Shown: piece after piece, positions 37,681 through 46,197 of the stretch
Layout: every line of letters begins with the position of its first letter
How positions within the stretch are numbered: position 1 is the first letter of the stretch
NCBI GenBank assembly: GCA_963704595.1
Contig: OY969922.1
Coordinates: forward strand, 930,001 to 994,000
Direction: 5' to 3'
DNA from: Acuticoccus sp963704595
GTDB taxonomy: Bacteria > Pseudomonadota > Alphaproteobacteria > Rhizobiales > Amorphaceae
DNA length: 64,000 nucleotides
Made by a program: the position numbers and the translations under genes
Notes under the pieces: generated by a model
Databases searched by the model: none
The model's input: only the letters and a program-made list of their open reading frames with translations
Told to the model about the DNA's origin: nothing

Positions 37681-38593
37681 ATGAGCGACGCTGCGCCCCG
37701 GCGGCGCGCCCTGGGCGCCTTCATCGCCGCGCTGCCGCCCTACGTGTGGCTGCTCCTCTTCTTCCTCGCCCCGTTCCTCATCATCCTCAAGATCTCGTTC
37801 TCCGAGATGGCGGTGGCGATCCCGCCCTACACGCCCACCTTCTCGCTCGAGAACGGGCTCGCCGGGCTGTGGGAAAACCTCAAGGCATTCACGAGCTACA
37901 ATTACGAGTTCCTGATGTCGGACTCGCTCTACGTGAACGCCTACCTCTCGTCGCTCAGGATCGCGGCGATCTCGACGGTGCTCACGCTGCTCGTCGGCTA
38001 CCCGATCGCCTACGGCATGGCCCGTGCGCCGGAAGGGTGGCGCACGCTCCTCCTGGCGCTGGTCGTCCTGCCGTTCTGGACCTCGTTCCTCATCCGCATC
38101 TACGCGTGGATCGGCATCCTGAAGCGCGACGGGCTCCTCAACGAGTTCCTGCTTTCCTTCGGCGCGATCTCCGAGCCGCTGACGATCCTCAACACCAACA
38201 TCGCGGTCTATATCGGCATCGTCTACGGCTACCTGCCGTTCATGATCCTGCCGATCTACGCCTCGCTGCTCAGGCAGGATCGGTCGCTGATCGAGGCGGC
38301 GGCCGACCTCGGCAGCCCCCCCTGGCTCGCCTTCTGGCAGATCACCGTGCGGCTTTCGCTCCCCGGCATCCTTGCCGGCTGCCTCCTCGTCTTCATCCCC
38401 GCCGTCGGCGAATTCGTCATCCCGAGCCTCCTCGGCGGCTCGGAGACGCTGATGATCGGCCAGACGCTGTGGGACGAGTTCTTCCTCAACCGGGACTGGC
38501 CGCTGTCGAGCGCGGTCGCGGTGCATCCTGGTCCTCGTCCTCGTGGTCCCGATCGCGCTCTTCCAGCGCGCCCAGTCGAAGGGGGCGATGTGA
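37681..38593 (+). CDS. potB: Polyamine ABC transporter permease PotB, one frameshift
   Basis: 303 residues after correction, six helices. The EAA loop reads LIEAAADLGSPPWLAFWQITVRLSLPG near residue 210. An extra C at 38524 near the end pushes the tail out of frame; removing it gives VAVILVLVLVVPIALFQRAQSKGAM and a TGA at 38591-38593. Left uncorrected, the frame joins potC and mimics a single PotBC fusion. Starts one base behind the potA stop. Confidence 0.9.
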
Positions 38594-39384
38594 CGCGCTT
38601 CTCCCCCTTCAACGCCGTCTCGCTGACACTCGGCTTCGCCTTCCTATACCTGCCGATCGTCATCCTCATCGTCTACAGCTTCAACGCCTCCAGCCTCGTC
38701 ACGGTGTGGGGCGGCTTCTCGACCAAGTGGTACGGCGAGCTCTTCCGCAACGCGCAGCTTCTCGACGCCGCAAAGGTCTCGCTTCTCGTCGGCCTCACCA
38801 CGGCGACGCTGGCGACCGTTCTCGGCACGCTCGCCGCCGTCGCGCTGGTGCGGGCGAGCCGGCTCCCCGGCCGCACGCTGTTCGCGGCGATGGCCTACGC
38901 CCCGCTCGTCATGCCCGAGGTCATCACCGGCCTCTCGCTCCTTCTCCTGTTCGTGGCGGTCGGCTTCGACCGCGGCTTCTGGACCATCACCATCGCGCAC
39001 ACCACGTTCGCGCTCTGCTACGTCGCGGTGGTCGTCCAGTCCCGCCTCGTCGCGTTCGACAACAGCCTCGAAGAGGCTGCGCGCGACCTCGGCGCCCCGC
39101 CGTGGGTGGCGTTCCTCACCGTGACGCTCCCCAACATCGCGCCTGCGGTGATCGCGGGCTGGCTCCTCGCCTTCACGCTGTCGCTCGACGATCTCGTCAT
39201 CGCGAGCTTCGTCTCCGGCCCGGGCTCCACCACGCTGCCGATGCGGATCTTCTCGTCCGTCCGCCTCGGCGTCTCGCCGGAGATCAACGCGGCCTGCACC
39301 ATCCTCATCGCGCTGGTGGCGACGGGCGTGATGGCGGCGACGCTTGCCGGCAAATGGCACACCGCGCGGCGCGACGCACGGTGA
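38590..39384 (+). CDS. potC: Polyamine ABC transporter permease PotC
   Basis: 264 residues, six helices, second permease of the polyamine importer. EAA loop: LEEAARDLGAPPWVAFLTVTLPNIAP near residue 160; conserved STKWYGELF block near the N-terminus. Starts with a GTG overlapping the potB stop by four bases (GTGA) and itself overlaps agmatinase by another GTGA. Intact frame. Confidence 0.92.
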   Translation: MTRFSPFNAVSLTLGFAFLYLPIVILIVYSFNASSLVTVWGGFSTKWYGELFRNAQLLDAAKVSLLVGLTTATLATVLGTLAAVALVRASRLPGRTLFAAMAYAPLVMPEVITGLSLLLLFVAVGFDRGFWTITIAHTTFALCYVAVVVQSRLVAFDNSLEEAARDLGAPPWVAFLTVTLPNIAPAVIAGWLLAFTLSLDDLVIASFVSGPGSTTLPMRIFSSVRLGVSPEINAACTILIALVATGVMAATLAGKWHTARRDAR

Positions 39385-40325
39385 GCGGGGCGGGACAGGA
39401 CCGCGCCTTCCGCGGCGGTCTCTACGGCACGGACGAGGAAAACTGGTTCGCCGGCGCGACCAGCCTCTTCCGCCGCCGCTACAGCGCCGATGCGGCGGGC
39501 GCCGACGTCGCCGTCCTCGGCATCCCGTTCGACCAGGCGGTGACCAACCGCCCCGGCGCCCGCTTCGGCCCCCGCGCGATCCGCGCCGCCTCCACCAACC
39601 TTGCCTGGCCCGGCGGCCCGTGGCGCTGGAAGGGTGACCCGTTCGCCGATCTCGCCGTGGTCGACACCGGCGACGTCCCCATCGCCACCGGCCAGCCGCA
39701 CCGCCTCGCCGAGATCGTGGAAGCCCGCGCGTCGGAAATCCTCGCCACCGGCGCGCGGCTCCTCTCGCTGGGCGGCGACCACTTCGTCACCTATCCGCTC
39801 CTCAAGGCGCACGCCGCGAAGCACGGCCCGCTCGGCCTCATCCAGTTCGATTCCCACTCCGACACCTGGGTCGACGACGGCAACCGGCTCGACCACGGCA
39901 CGATGTTCCACCACGCGATCCGCGAGGGGCTGATCGACACGGCGCGCTCGACGCAGATCGGCATCCGTTCCGGCAACGCCGACGACCACGGCGTCCTCAC
40001 CATCGACGCCGACCGCGTGGCGGACGAGAGCCCGGCGTCCCTTGCCGCCGCAATCCGCCGGCGGGCGGGCGAGGGACCGCTCTACCTCACCTTCGACATC
40101 GACTTCCTGGACCCCGCCTATGCGCCCGGCACCGGCACGCCGGTCTGCGGCGGTCCGTCCACCAACAAGGCCGAGCGGATCCTGTGCGGTCTCGCCGGCC
40201 TTCCCATCGTCGGCATGGACATTGTGGAAGTCGCCCCGGCCTACGATCATGCCGAGATCACCGCCCTTGCCGCCGCCACCATGGCCATGGCGATGATCGG
40301 CCTGTTCGGCGCAAGCCGCACCTGA
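39381..40325 (+). CDS. speB: Agmatinase (ureohydrolase family)
   Basis: 314 residues. Hydrolyses agmatine to putrescine and urea, or a related guanidino compound. Binuclear Mn ligands are in LLSLGGDHFVTYPLL (His), IQFDSHSDTW (Asp-His-Asp) and LTFDIDFLDPAYAPGTGTP (two Asp). Starts with a GTG overlapping the potC stop. Its place in the polyamine transport operon fits agmatine breakdown; guanidinopropionase or guanidinobutyrase activity cannot be excluded. Confidence 0.9.
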   Translation: MSGAGQDRAFRGGLYGTDEENWFAGATSLFRRRYSADAAGADVAVLGIPFDQAVTNRPGARFGPRAIRAASTNLAWPGGPWRWKGDPFADLAVVDTGDVPIATGQPHRLAEIVEARASEILATGARLLSLGGDHFVTYPLLKAHAAKHGPLGLIQFDSHSDTWVDDGNRLDHGTMFHHAIREGLIDTARSTQIGIRSGNADDHGVLTIDADRVADESPASLAAAIRRRAGEGPLYLTFDIDFLDPAYAPGTGTPVCGGPSTNKAERILCGLAGLPIVGMDIVEVAPAYDHAEITALAAATMAMAMIGLFGASRT

Positions 40326-40350
40326 CCGCACACCCAACCGGGAGAGACCG

Positions 40351-41523
40351 ATGGCGCCGCCGTTTGCGAAGGTCGAGTACGAGGCGCGCGACGCGAAGGT
40401 CGCGGCCGCCGTGGAGGCCGCCGGGCTCGACGCGCTGATCGTCTCCGACCCGTCCAACATCAACTGGCTCACCGGCTACGACGCCTGGTCGTTCTACATG
40501 CCGCAGGTGGTGGTGTTCCGCCCCGGCGACCGACCGGTCTGGCTCGGCCGCCTGATGGACGCCGGCGCCGCCCGCTTCACCACCTACATGGACGAGGCGG
40601 ACGTGCGGCCCTACCCGGACACCTACGTCCACCGCGACGACAAGCATCCCGGCGACCACATGGCCGGCGAGATCGCGAAGATGGGCCTCGGCAGCGCCAC
40701 CATCGGCTACGAGAGCGACGGCCACCACTTCACCCCCCGCACGCTCGACGCGCTGCGGGCGGGCCTCCCCAACGCGCGCTTCACCGACGCCAACCTCGTC
40801 ATCAACTGGTGCCGGCTGGTGAAGAGCCCGGCCGAGCTTCAGATGATGCGCGAGGCGGCGACCCTTGCGGGCCTCGCGATGCAGGCAGCGTTCGACAACC
40901 TGCGCCCCGGCCTCCGGCAGTCGGCGCTGATGGCCGAGGTGGTCGCCGCGCAGCTTCGCGGCACGGCCGAGTTCGGCGGCGACCTTACGGCGGTGCACCC
41001 GTTGGTGCTCCCCGGCGAGAAGGGCTCCACGGCGCATCCGCTGTGGGACGACGAGCCGTTCATCCCGGATCGCACCATCGGCTTCGAGCTTGGCGGCTGC
41101 CGGCGCCGCTACAATGCCGGCCTTGCGCGCACCGCCCACATCGGAAGGCCGCCGCAGGACCTTCTCGATACGGCGTCCGCGGTGGAGGAGGGGATGCACG
41201 CCGTCCTCGGCAGCCTGCGCGCCGACGTTGCGGCGCAGGACGTCCACGCCGCCTGGCAGCGCGTGCTCGACCGTCACGGCCTCGAAAAGGAGAGCCGCAT
41301 CGGCTATTCCATCGGAGTCGCCTACGGGCCGGACTGGGGCGAGCGCACGCTGAGCTTCCGCCCTGGCGCGACGGTGACGGTGCCGGAGAACGCCGTGGTC
41401 CACATCATCCTCGGCATGTGGATGGCGGACTGGGGCATGGAAATCAGCGAGACCATCCACGTGCGCGAGAACGACGCCGTCTGCCTGACCGACTTTCCGA
41501 GAGCCGTGCATGTCGTCGGCTGA
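40351..41523 (+). CDS. M24-family (creatinase/ectoine-hydrolase-like) protein
   Basis: 390 residues, creatinase N domain followed by a pita-bread domain. Opening LDALIVSDPSNINWLTGYDAWSFY is typical of Xaa-Pro peptidase relatives. Later blocks FELGGCRRRYNAGLARTAHIG, GYSIGVAYGPDWGERT and LGMWMADWGMEISETI follow the layout of DoeA/EutD ectoine hydrolases. Several canonical M24 metal ligands look replaced (Asn for the second Asp, Tyr-Ser at the His position), as in that subgroup. Lies 25 bp behind agmatinase and overlaps argE-like by 14 bases. A C-N hydrolase acting on an amidine or cyclic substrate is plausible; substrate unproved. Confidence 0.75.
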   Translation: MAPPFAKVEYEARDAKVAAAVEAAGLDALIVSDPSNINWLTGYDAWSFYMPQVVVFRPGDRPVWLGRLMDAGAARFTTYMDEADVRPYPDTYVHRDDKHPGDHMAGEIAKMGLGSATIGYESDGHHFTPRTLDALRAGLPNARFTDANLVINWCRLVKSPAELQMMREAATLAGLAMQAAFDNLRPGLRQSALMAEVVAAQLRGTAEFGGDLTAVHPLVLPGEKGSTAHPLWDDEPFIPDRTIGFELGGCRRRYNAGLARTAHIGRPPQDLLDTASAVEEGMHAVLGSLRADVAAQDVHAAWQRVLDRHGLEKESRIGYSIGVAYGPDWGERTLSFRPGATVTVPENAVVHIILGMWMADWGMEISETIHVRENDAVCLTDFPRAVHVVG

Positions 41524-42685
41524 CGCCGTGCACGCAGACGCGGCGGCGATCCTCGCCGACCTCGTCGCCTTCCCCACCGTTTCCGGGCGCCCCAACGGCG
41601 AGATTGTCGCCGCCATCTCGGAGCGGCTGACGGAGGCGGGCGCGGACGTGCTGATCGACCGTCACGCCGACGGCGCGCGCGCCAACGTGGTCGCGACCTT
41701 CGGCGCGGGGCGAACGGGCGGCATCGTTCTCTGCGGCCACATGGACGTTGTGCCGGCGGACCCTGCGGGCTGGCGCGGAGACCCGTTCCGCCTTCGCCGT
41801 GAGGGCGACAGGCTGATCGGCCGCGGCGCGGTGGACATGAAGGGGTTTCTTGCGATGTGCCTCGCCTCGGCGCCGCTGATCGGGGCGCGGGCGGCGGACC
41901 TCGCGCGGCCGATCCACTTCGTCTTCACGTTCGACGAGGAGGAGGGCTGCTTCGGCGCCGCGCAGGTGGGGGCGTTCCTCGCCGCGCACGGGATCGCGCC
42001 GGCGGCGGCGATCGTCGGCGAGCCGACCGGCATGGTGCCCGTAGGCGCGCACCGGGCGCTTCTGGAGCTCACCACAACGCTCACAGGCTCGGCGGGGCAC
42101 GCTTCCAACCCGACGGGGCGGGCGAGCGCGGTCCACGCCGCGGCGACGCTGATGGCGGAGATCGTGCGGCGCGAGGCGGAGATCCGCGCGGCACCGCGGG
42201 CGGGGACGCCGTTCGTGCCGCCGCACACCACCATCAACATCGGCCGCGTCAACGGCGGCGAGGCGCGCAACGCCATCGCCAACGCCTGCCGGTTCGACTG
42301 GGAGATCCGCCCGCTGCCGGGCGAGGACGGCGATGCGATCCTTGCCGGCATCACCGCCTTCGCGGACCGGCTCGCGGCGCGTCTCGCCGCGGAAGACCCC
42401 GCGGCGGGGATCGAGACCGAGGTGATCGCCCGCTGCCTCGGCCTGTCGCCGCGGGAAGGGTGCCGCGCCGCAGCGCTCGTGCGCCGGCTGTGGACGGATG
42501 CGGCGCCCGGCGTCGTGTCGTTCGGGACCGACGCCGGCTACCTTCAGGCTGCGGGGATCGACACCATCGTGTTCGGCCCCGGCGCGTTCGAGGCGATGCA
42601 CCAGCCGGAGGAGTGGATCACCGACGGCGAGATCGCCGCCGGGCTCACCTTCATCGCCCGCGTCGTGGACGACTGCTGCCGCTAG
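41510..42685 (+). CDS. ArgE-like M20 deacylase (acetylornithine deacetylase family)
   Basis: 391 residues. Metal motifs VLCGHMDVVPAD, LIGRGAVDMKGFLAM and TFDEEEGCFGA plus IVGEPTGM match the ArgE/DapE M20 family; the closing HQPEEWI His ligand is present. Removes an N-acyl group from an amino acid such as acetylornithine. It is the last gene of the polyamine operon and overlaps the M24 gene, which suggests catabolism of an N-acylated intermediate instead of arginine synthesis (inference). Confidence 0.85.
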   Translation: MSSADAVHADAAAILADLVAFPTVSGRPNGEIVAAISERLTEAGADVLIDRHADGARANVVATFGAGRTGGIVLCGHMDVVPADPAGWRGDPFRLRREGDRLIGRGAVDMKGFLAMCLASAPLIGARAADLARPIHFVFTFDEEEGCFGAAQVGAFLAAHGIAPAAAIVGEPTGMVPVGAHRALLELTTTLTGSAGHASNPTGRASAVHAAATLMAEIVRREAEIRAAPRAGTPFVPPHTTINIGRVNGGEARNAIANACRFDWEIRPLPGEDGDAILAGITAFADRLAARLAAEDPAAGIETEVIARCLGLSPREGCRAAALVRRLWTDAAPGVVSFGTDAGYLQAAGIDTIVFGPGAFEAMHQPEEWITDGEIAAGLTFIARVVDDCCR

Positions 42686-42689
42686 CGGC

Positions 42690-43355
42690 TCAGACCGTCG
42701 TCGTCGCCTCGTCATAGGGAATGCGCGGCAGGCGGCGGAAGATCTTGTCCTCGTCGGCATAGCCGAGGTTGACGATGAAGTTGGTCTTGACCGCCGTGCC
42801 GCCGAAGAACGCCTCGTCGACGCCCGCCTTGTCGAAGCCCGACATCGGGCCGACGTCGAGGCCGACGGCGCGCGCCGCGATCATCAGGTAGGCGGCCTGC
42901 AGCGTACCGTTGCGGAAGCCGTGGTCCTCGATCATCGCGTCGTTGCCGGCGAACCAGTCCTTCGCGTTCGGGACGGGAGGGAAGAGTTCCGGCAGCTTCT
43001 CGTAGAACTCGGTATCGTAGCCGATGATCGCGACCACGGGCGCGGACATCGTCTTGGCCCGGTTGCCTTCCATCATCAGCGGCTCGAGCTTCGCCTTCGC
43101 CTCGGCAGAGCGAACGAAGACGATCCGCATCGGCTGCTGGTTCATCGACGTCGGGCCCATCTTGGCGATGTCGTACATCCTGCGCAGCGTCTCGTCGGAG
43201 ACATCGCGGTCCTGCCAGCCGTAGTGGGTCCGGGCCTCGGTGAGGAGGAGCGCGAGCGTGTCGGAATCGGCGGTCTTGACGCGCCGGCGCGTCTCGCGGA
43301 CGGCGTCCCGCGCTTTTGCGTCCTGACGCTCGAGTTCGATCGTATCCGTGCTCAT
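42690..43355 (-). CDS. Nitroreductase-family flavoprotein (RutE/malonic semialdehyde reductase-like)
   Basis: 221 residues, FMN-dependent. Motifs: MGPTSMNQQPMRIVFVRS near the N-terminal third, AAYLMIAARAVGLDVGPMSGFD and the closing GYADEDKIFRRLPRIP fit the RutE/YdfG-like branch. RutE reduces malonic semialdehyde to 3-hydroxypropionate; related enzymes reduce quinones or nitro compounds. ATG at 43355. Divergent from a BKACE gene over a 213-base region with a strong palindrome. No other rut genes are near. Confidence 0.8.
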   Translation of the reverse strand: MSTDTIELERQDAKARDAVRETRRRVKTADSDTLALLLTEARTHYGWQDRDVSDETLRRMYDIAKMGPTSMNQQPMRIVFVRSAEAKAKLEPLMMEGNRAKTMSAPVVAIIGYDTEFYEKLPELFPPVPNAKDWFAGNDAMIEDHGFRNGTLQAAYLMIAARAVGLDVGPMSGFDKAGVDEAFFGGTAVKTNFIVNLGYADEDKIFRRLPRIPYDEATTTV

Positions 43356-43385
43356 CGGTCCACTCCAGATTGGGTGCGGTGCCAC

Positions 43386-43391
43386 TATAAT
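43386..43391 (+). promoter_or_regulatory. TATAAT box upstream of the palindrome
   Basis: Perfect TATAAT, 33 bases before the palindrome at 43424. No good -35 partner is seen 16-18 bases upstream on this strand, so it may serve either direction or be chance. Confidence 0.25.
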
Positions 43392-43423
43392 GCGTGTCAC
43401 ACCACGTGTTTCGAGAGCCTAGA

Positions 43424-43447
43424 AATTGCGTGTAACGACACGCAATT
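43424..43447. promoter_or_regulatory. 24-bp palindrome (operator candidate) in nitroreductase/BKACE divergent region
   Basis: Perfect 10-bp arms AATTGCGTGT and ACACGCAATT around AACG. A partial copy of the arm (TGCGTGTCACAC) lies at 43391-43402. The symmetric GTGT-n4-ACAC core is typical of a dimeric HTH protein site. No regulator gene is adjacent in the window. Confidence 0.55.
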
Positions 43448-43568
43448 CAAGCCCTCCCATGCGCGATGACGCTTTTTGCTCCCTTTGCCCTGAAAAATGG
43501 CGGCCAGCGTTCCCGGTAGGGCGATCTCCACTTGCCTCCGCCGGACGGCTCAACAAAGAATAGGCGCC

Positions 43569-44399
43569 ATGACAAATCCTGCGATCATCTGCTGCGCCAT
43601 CACCGGTTCCTTGCCCACCAAGGAGAACAACCCGGCGGTTCCCATCACGATCTCCGAGCAGATCGAGTCCACCCACGAGGCGTTCGAGGCGGGGGCCACC
43701 ATCGCCCACTGCCACGTGCGCGACGACGAGGGGAAGCCGACTTCCGACCCCGAGCGGTTCGCCCGCCTCAAGGAGGGGCTGGAGACGCACTGCAAGGGCA
43801 TCATCGTCCAGCTCTCCACGGGAGGCCGTTCGGGCACCGGGCGAGAGCGCGGGGGGATGCTGCCGCTGTCACCCGATATGGCGTCGCTGACGGTGGGGTC
43901 CAACAACTTCCCCACCCGCGTCTACGAGAACAGCCCGGAGCTGGTCGACTGGCTGGCGAGCGAGATGCTCACCTACGACGTGAAGCCCGAGATCGAGGCG
44001 TTCGACCTGTCGCACATCTTCCAGGCGGCGAAGATGGTGGAGGACGGGCGGCTGAAGAGCCCGCTCCACGTCCAGTTCGTGCTCGGCGTGAAGAACGCGA
44101 TGCCGGTGGACCGCGAGGCGTTCGAGTTCTTCATCCGCACCACCAAGCGGCTGATGCCGGAGGCGACGTGGTGCGCTGCGGGGATCGGGCGCTACCAGAT
44201 CGTCGTCAACGAGTGGTGCGCCGAGCTCGGCGGCCACTGCCGCACCGGCATGGAAGACAACGTGCGCGTCGACCGCAACACGCTGGCCGCCTCCAACGCC
44301 GCGCTGGTGGAGCTGTGCAAGGAAAAGCTCGCCAAGTACGGCCGCCGTCCCGCGACGGTGGAAGAGGCGCGCGCGACCCTCGGCCTCACGCGCCACTAG
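43569..44399 (+). CDS. BKACE family beta-keto acid cleavage enzyme (DUF849)
   Basis: 276 residues. TIM barrel of the 3-keto-5-aminohexanoate cleavage (Kce/BKACE) family: AITGSLPTKENNPAVPIT with the early acidic/Asn residues, the Zn pair in GATIAHCHVRDDEG, QLSTGGRSGTGRERG, EIEAFDLSH and GGHCRTGMEDNVRVD at the end. Exchanges a beta-keto acid with acetyl-CoA, giving acetoacetate and a new acyl-CoA. Start ATG 43569. It has no CoA-transferase neighbour; its substrate is unknown. Confidence 0.88.
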   Translation: MTNPAIICCAITGSLPTKENNPAVPITISEQIESTHEAFEAGATIAHCHVRDDEGKPTSDPERFARLKEGLETHCKGIIVQLSTGGRSGTGRERGGMLPLSPDMASLTVGSNNFPTRVYENSPELVDWLASEMLTYDVKPEIEAFDLSHIFQAAKMVEDGRLKSPLHVQFVLGVKNAMPVDREAFEFFIRTTKRLMPEATWCAAGIGRYQIVVNEWCAELGGHCRTGMEDNVRVDRNTLAASNAALVELCKEKLAKYGRRPATVEEARATLGLTRH

Positions 44400-44401
44400 G
44401 C

Positions 44402-45421
44402 TCAGCCGACGGGCGCGTCCTCGGCGATCAGCCCGCCGCGCTTGAGGTCTGCCCACAGCTCGGGCGGGATCGGCATCGATACGTTGCGCACGTTGGCCTC
44501 GATGTGCGCCGCGACGTTGGCACCCGGAATGACCGACACGACCGCCGGGTGCAGCAGCGGGAACTGCAGCGCCGCCGCCGTCAGGGGCACGTCATACCGT
44601 GCGCACACCGCCTCGATGGCGAGCGCCTTCTTCACGATCGTCTCGGGCGCCGGCTCGTAGGCGTAGCGCACGCCCGGCGCCGACGGGTTGGACAGGATGC
44701 CCGACGCCAGCGGCGCCCCGATCACCACCTTGATGCCCCGCTCCACGCACCGCGCCATCGGCCCGTGCAGCGATTCCTGGTCGAGCAGCGTGTAGGGCAT
44801 CGCAACGATGAAGTAGTCGACCGGGATTTCGTCCGAGAACCGCTCGAACTCCACTGTGCGGTTGACGCCCATGCCGATGGCGCTGATCACCCCGGCCGCC
44901 TTCAGCTCCTGGAGGTAGGGGAAGCCGGACCGCATCAGGTCCGCGACGTGGCCTTCCATGGCGTCGCCGTGGTGGGGCCCGTCGAGGTCGTGGATCACCA
45001 GCATGTCGATCACCGGCGTGCCGAGGCGCAGCTGGCTCTGGGCGATGGAGGCGGCGAAACCCTCGGCCGTGTAGTCGAAGTGGCGGGCGAAGTTGAGGCC
45101 GCCCTTCCAGGTGATGCGCACGTCCTCGCCCCTTGGCGCCGGCGTATAGACGCGGCCGACCTTGGTGGAGAGGAGCGCGTCGGCCCGGTCGTGCTGGCGC
45201 AGGAGCGCGCCGAGCCGGTGCTCGCTGATGCCGTGGCCGTACCAGGGCGCGGTGTCGTAGAAGCGCACGCCCGCCGCCCATGCGGCGTTGAGGAGGGCGA
45301 AGGCGTCGGCTTCTGGGATGGGGTCGAACAGGTCGCCGAGCGGCGCGCAGCCGAGGCCGAGCTTCGGCCAGTCCTCGGGAAATCTTGGCGCAGGCGGGGC
45401 GGCAACGTCGGGCAGGGGCAT
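44402..45421 (-). CDS. Aldo/keto reductase (L-fucose/D-threo-aldose 1-dehydrogenase-like)
   Basis: 339 residues. AKR tetrad: Asp and Tyr in VRFYDTAPWYGHGISEHRLG, Lys in ALLSTKVGRVY, His in MLVIHDLDGPHHGD. The wording of the first motif matches pyridoxal/L-fucose dehydrogenases of the D-threo-aldose 1-dehydrogenase group, which oxidise the sugar at C1 to a lactone with NAD(P)+. Last gene of the 12-gene operon reading down from 55554; 11 bp behind the SDR gene. Likely does the first oxidation step. Confidence 0.82.
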   Translation of the reverse strand: MPLPDVAAPPAPRFPEDWPKLGLGCAPLGDLFDPIPEADAFALLNAAWAAGVRFYDTAPWYGHGISEHRLGALLRQHDRADALLSTKVGRVYTPAPRGEDVRITWKGGLNFARHFDYTAEGFAASIAQSQLRLGTPVIDMLVIHDLDGPHHGDAMEGHVADLMRSGFPYLQELKAAGVISAIGMGVNRTVEFERFSDEIPVDYFIVAMPYTLLDQESLHGPMARCVERGIKVVIGAPLASGILSNPSAPGVRYAYEPAPETIVKKALAIEAVCARYDVPLTAAALQFPLLHPAVVSVIPGANVAAHIEANVRNVSMPIPPELWADLKRGGLIAEDAPVG

Positions 45422-45432
45422 GGTGTGAACCT

Positions 45433-46197
45433 TCAGTACATCAGGAAGCCGCCGCTGACGTTGAGCGTCGCGCCGGTAATGTAGGCCGCCATGTTGGAGG
45501 CGAGGAAGACGGTGGCGCCGGCATGGTCCGCCGGCTGGCCAAGCCGCTTCATGGGGATTGAATCGATCAGCGCCTGCACCGATTCGGGCGGCGTCTCGGG
45601 CGTCACCAGCATCGGCGTTTCGACGAGACCGGGCGCGACGGCGTTCACGCGGATGGAATGCGGCGCCCACGAGCGGGCCATGCCGCGGGTGATGGTGGTC
45701 ACGCCGCCCTTCGAGGCGTTGTAGACCACCGAGCCGCCGAACCCGCCCGACATCCACCCCTGCGAGGTGTAGTGGATGATCGACCCGCCGCGCTTCTCCT
45801 CCACCATCCGCCGGGCGACGGCCTGGCTGAGGAAGAAAAGCGCCTTCAGGTTGATGTCGTGCTGCGCATCCCAGTCCTCCTCGGTCACGGTGAAGAGGTT
45901 GTCCGTCCGCCGGATGATGCCGGCGATGTTGACCAGCACGTCCACCGGCCCCAGCGCCTCGGCGATGCGGCCGACCAGTGGGTCGAGGCTCGGAATATCG
46001 CGCAAGTCCGCGGCGAACCCTGCGTGATCGGGTCCGAGTTCGGCGGCGACGGCGGCGGTGCGCCCCTCGGCGATGTCCACCACCGCGACCTTGCAGCCGG
46101 CTTCCGCGAAGCCTTGCGCGACGGCGCTGCCGATGGCACCTGCGCCGCCGGTGACGATGACGGTGCGGCCTTCGAGGCCGAGATCCAGAAGTCCCAT
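45433..46197 (-). CDS. SDR-family oxidoreductase (sugar-acid dehydrogenase-like)
   Basis: 254 residues. Rossmann motif VTGGAGAIGSAVAQGF, NxAG-type VLVNIAGIIRR, catalytic YNASKGG and PG motif in AVAPGLVETPM. The GIIRRTDN segment resembles keto-deoxy-sugar-acid and gluconate dehydrogenases. Its ATG shares one base with the stop of the dehydratase gene upstream (TAATG), so it is likely to oxidise or reduce a product of that dehydratase. Confidence 0.82.
   Translation of the reverse strand: MGLLDLGLEGRTVIVTGGAGAIGSAVAQGFAEAGCKVAVVDIAEGRTAAVAAELGPDHAGFAADLRDIPSLDPLVGRIAEALGPVDVLVNIAGIIRRTDNLFTVTEEDWDAQHDINLKALFFLSQAVARRMVEEKRGGSIIHYTSQGWMSGGFGGSVVYNASKGGVTTITRGMARSWAPHSIRVNAVAPGLVETPMLVTPETPPESVQALIDSIPMKRLGQPADHAGATVFLASNMAAYITGATLNVSGGFLMY

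Noticed and set aside
37746..40325. 859-residue open frame ending in agmatinase
   Set aside because: The first ~545 residues are the out-of-frame shadow of potB and potC; agmatinase starts at the GTG at 39381.
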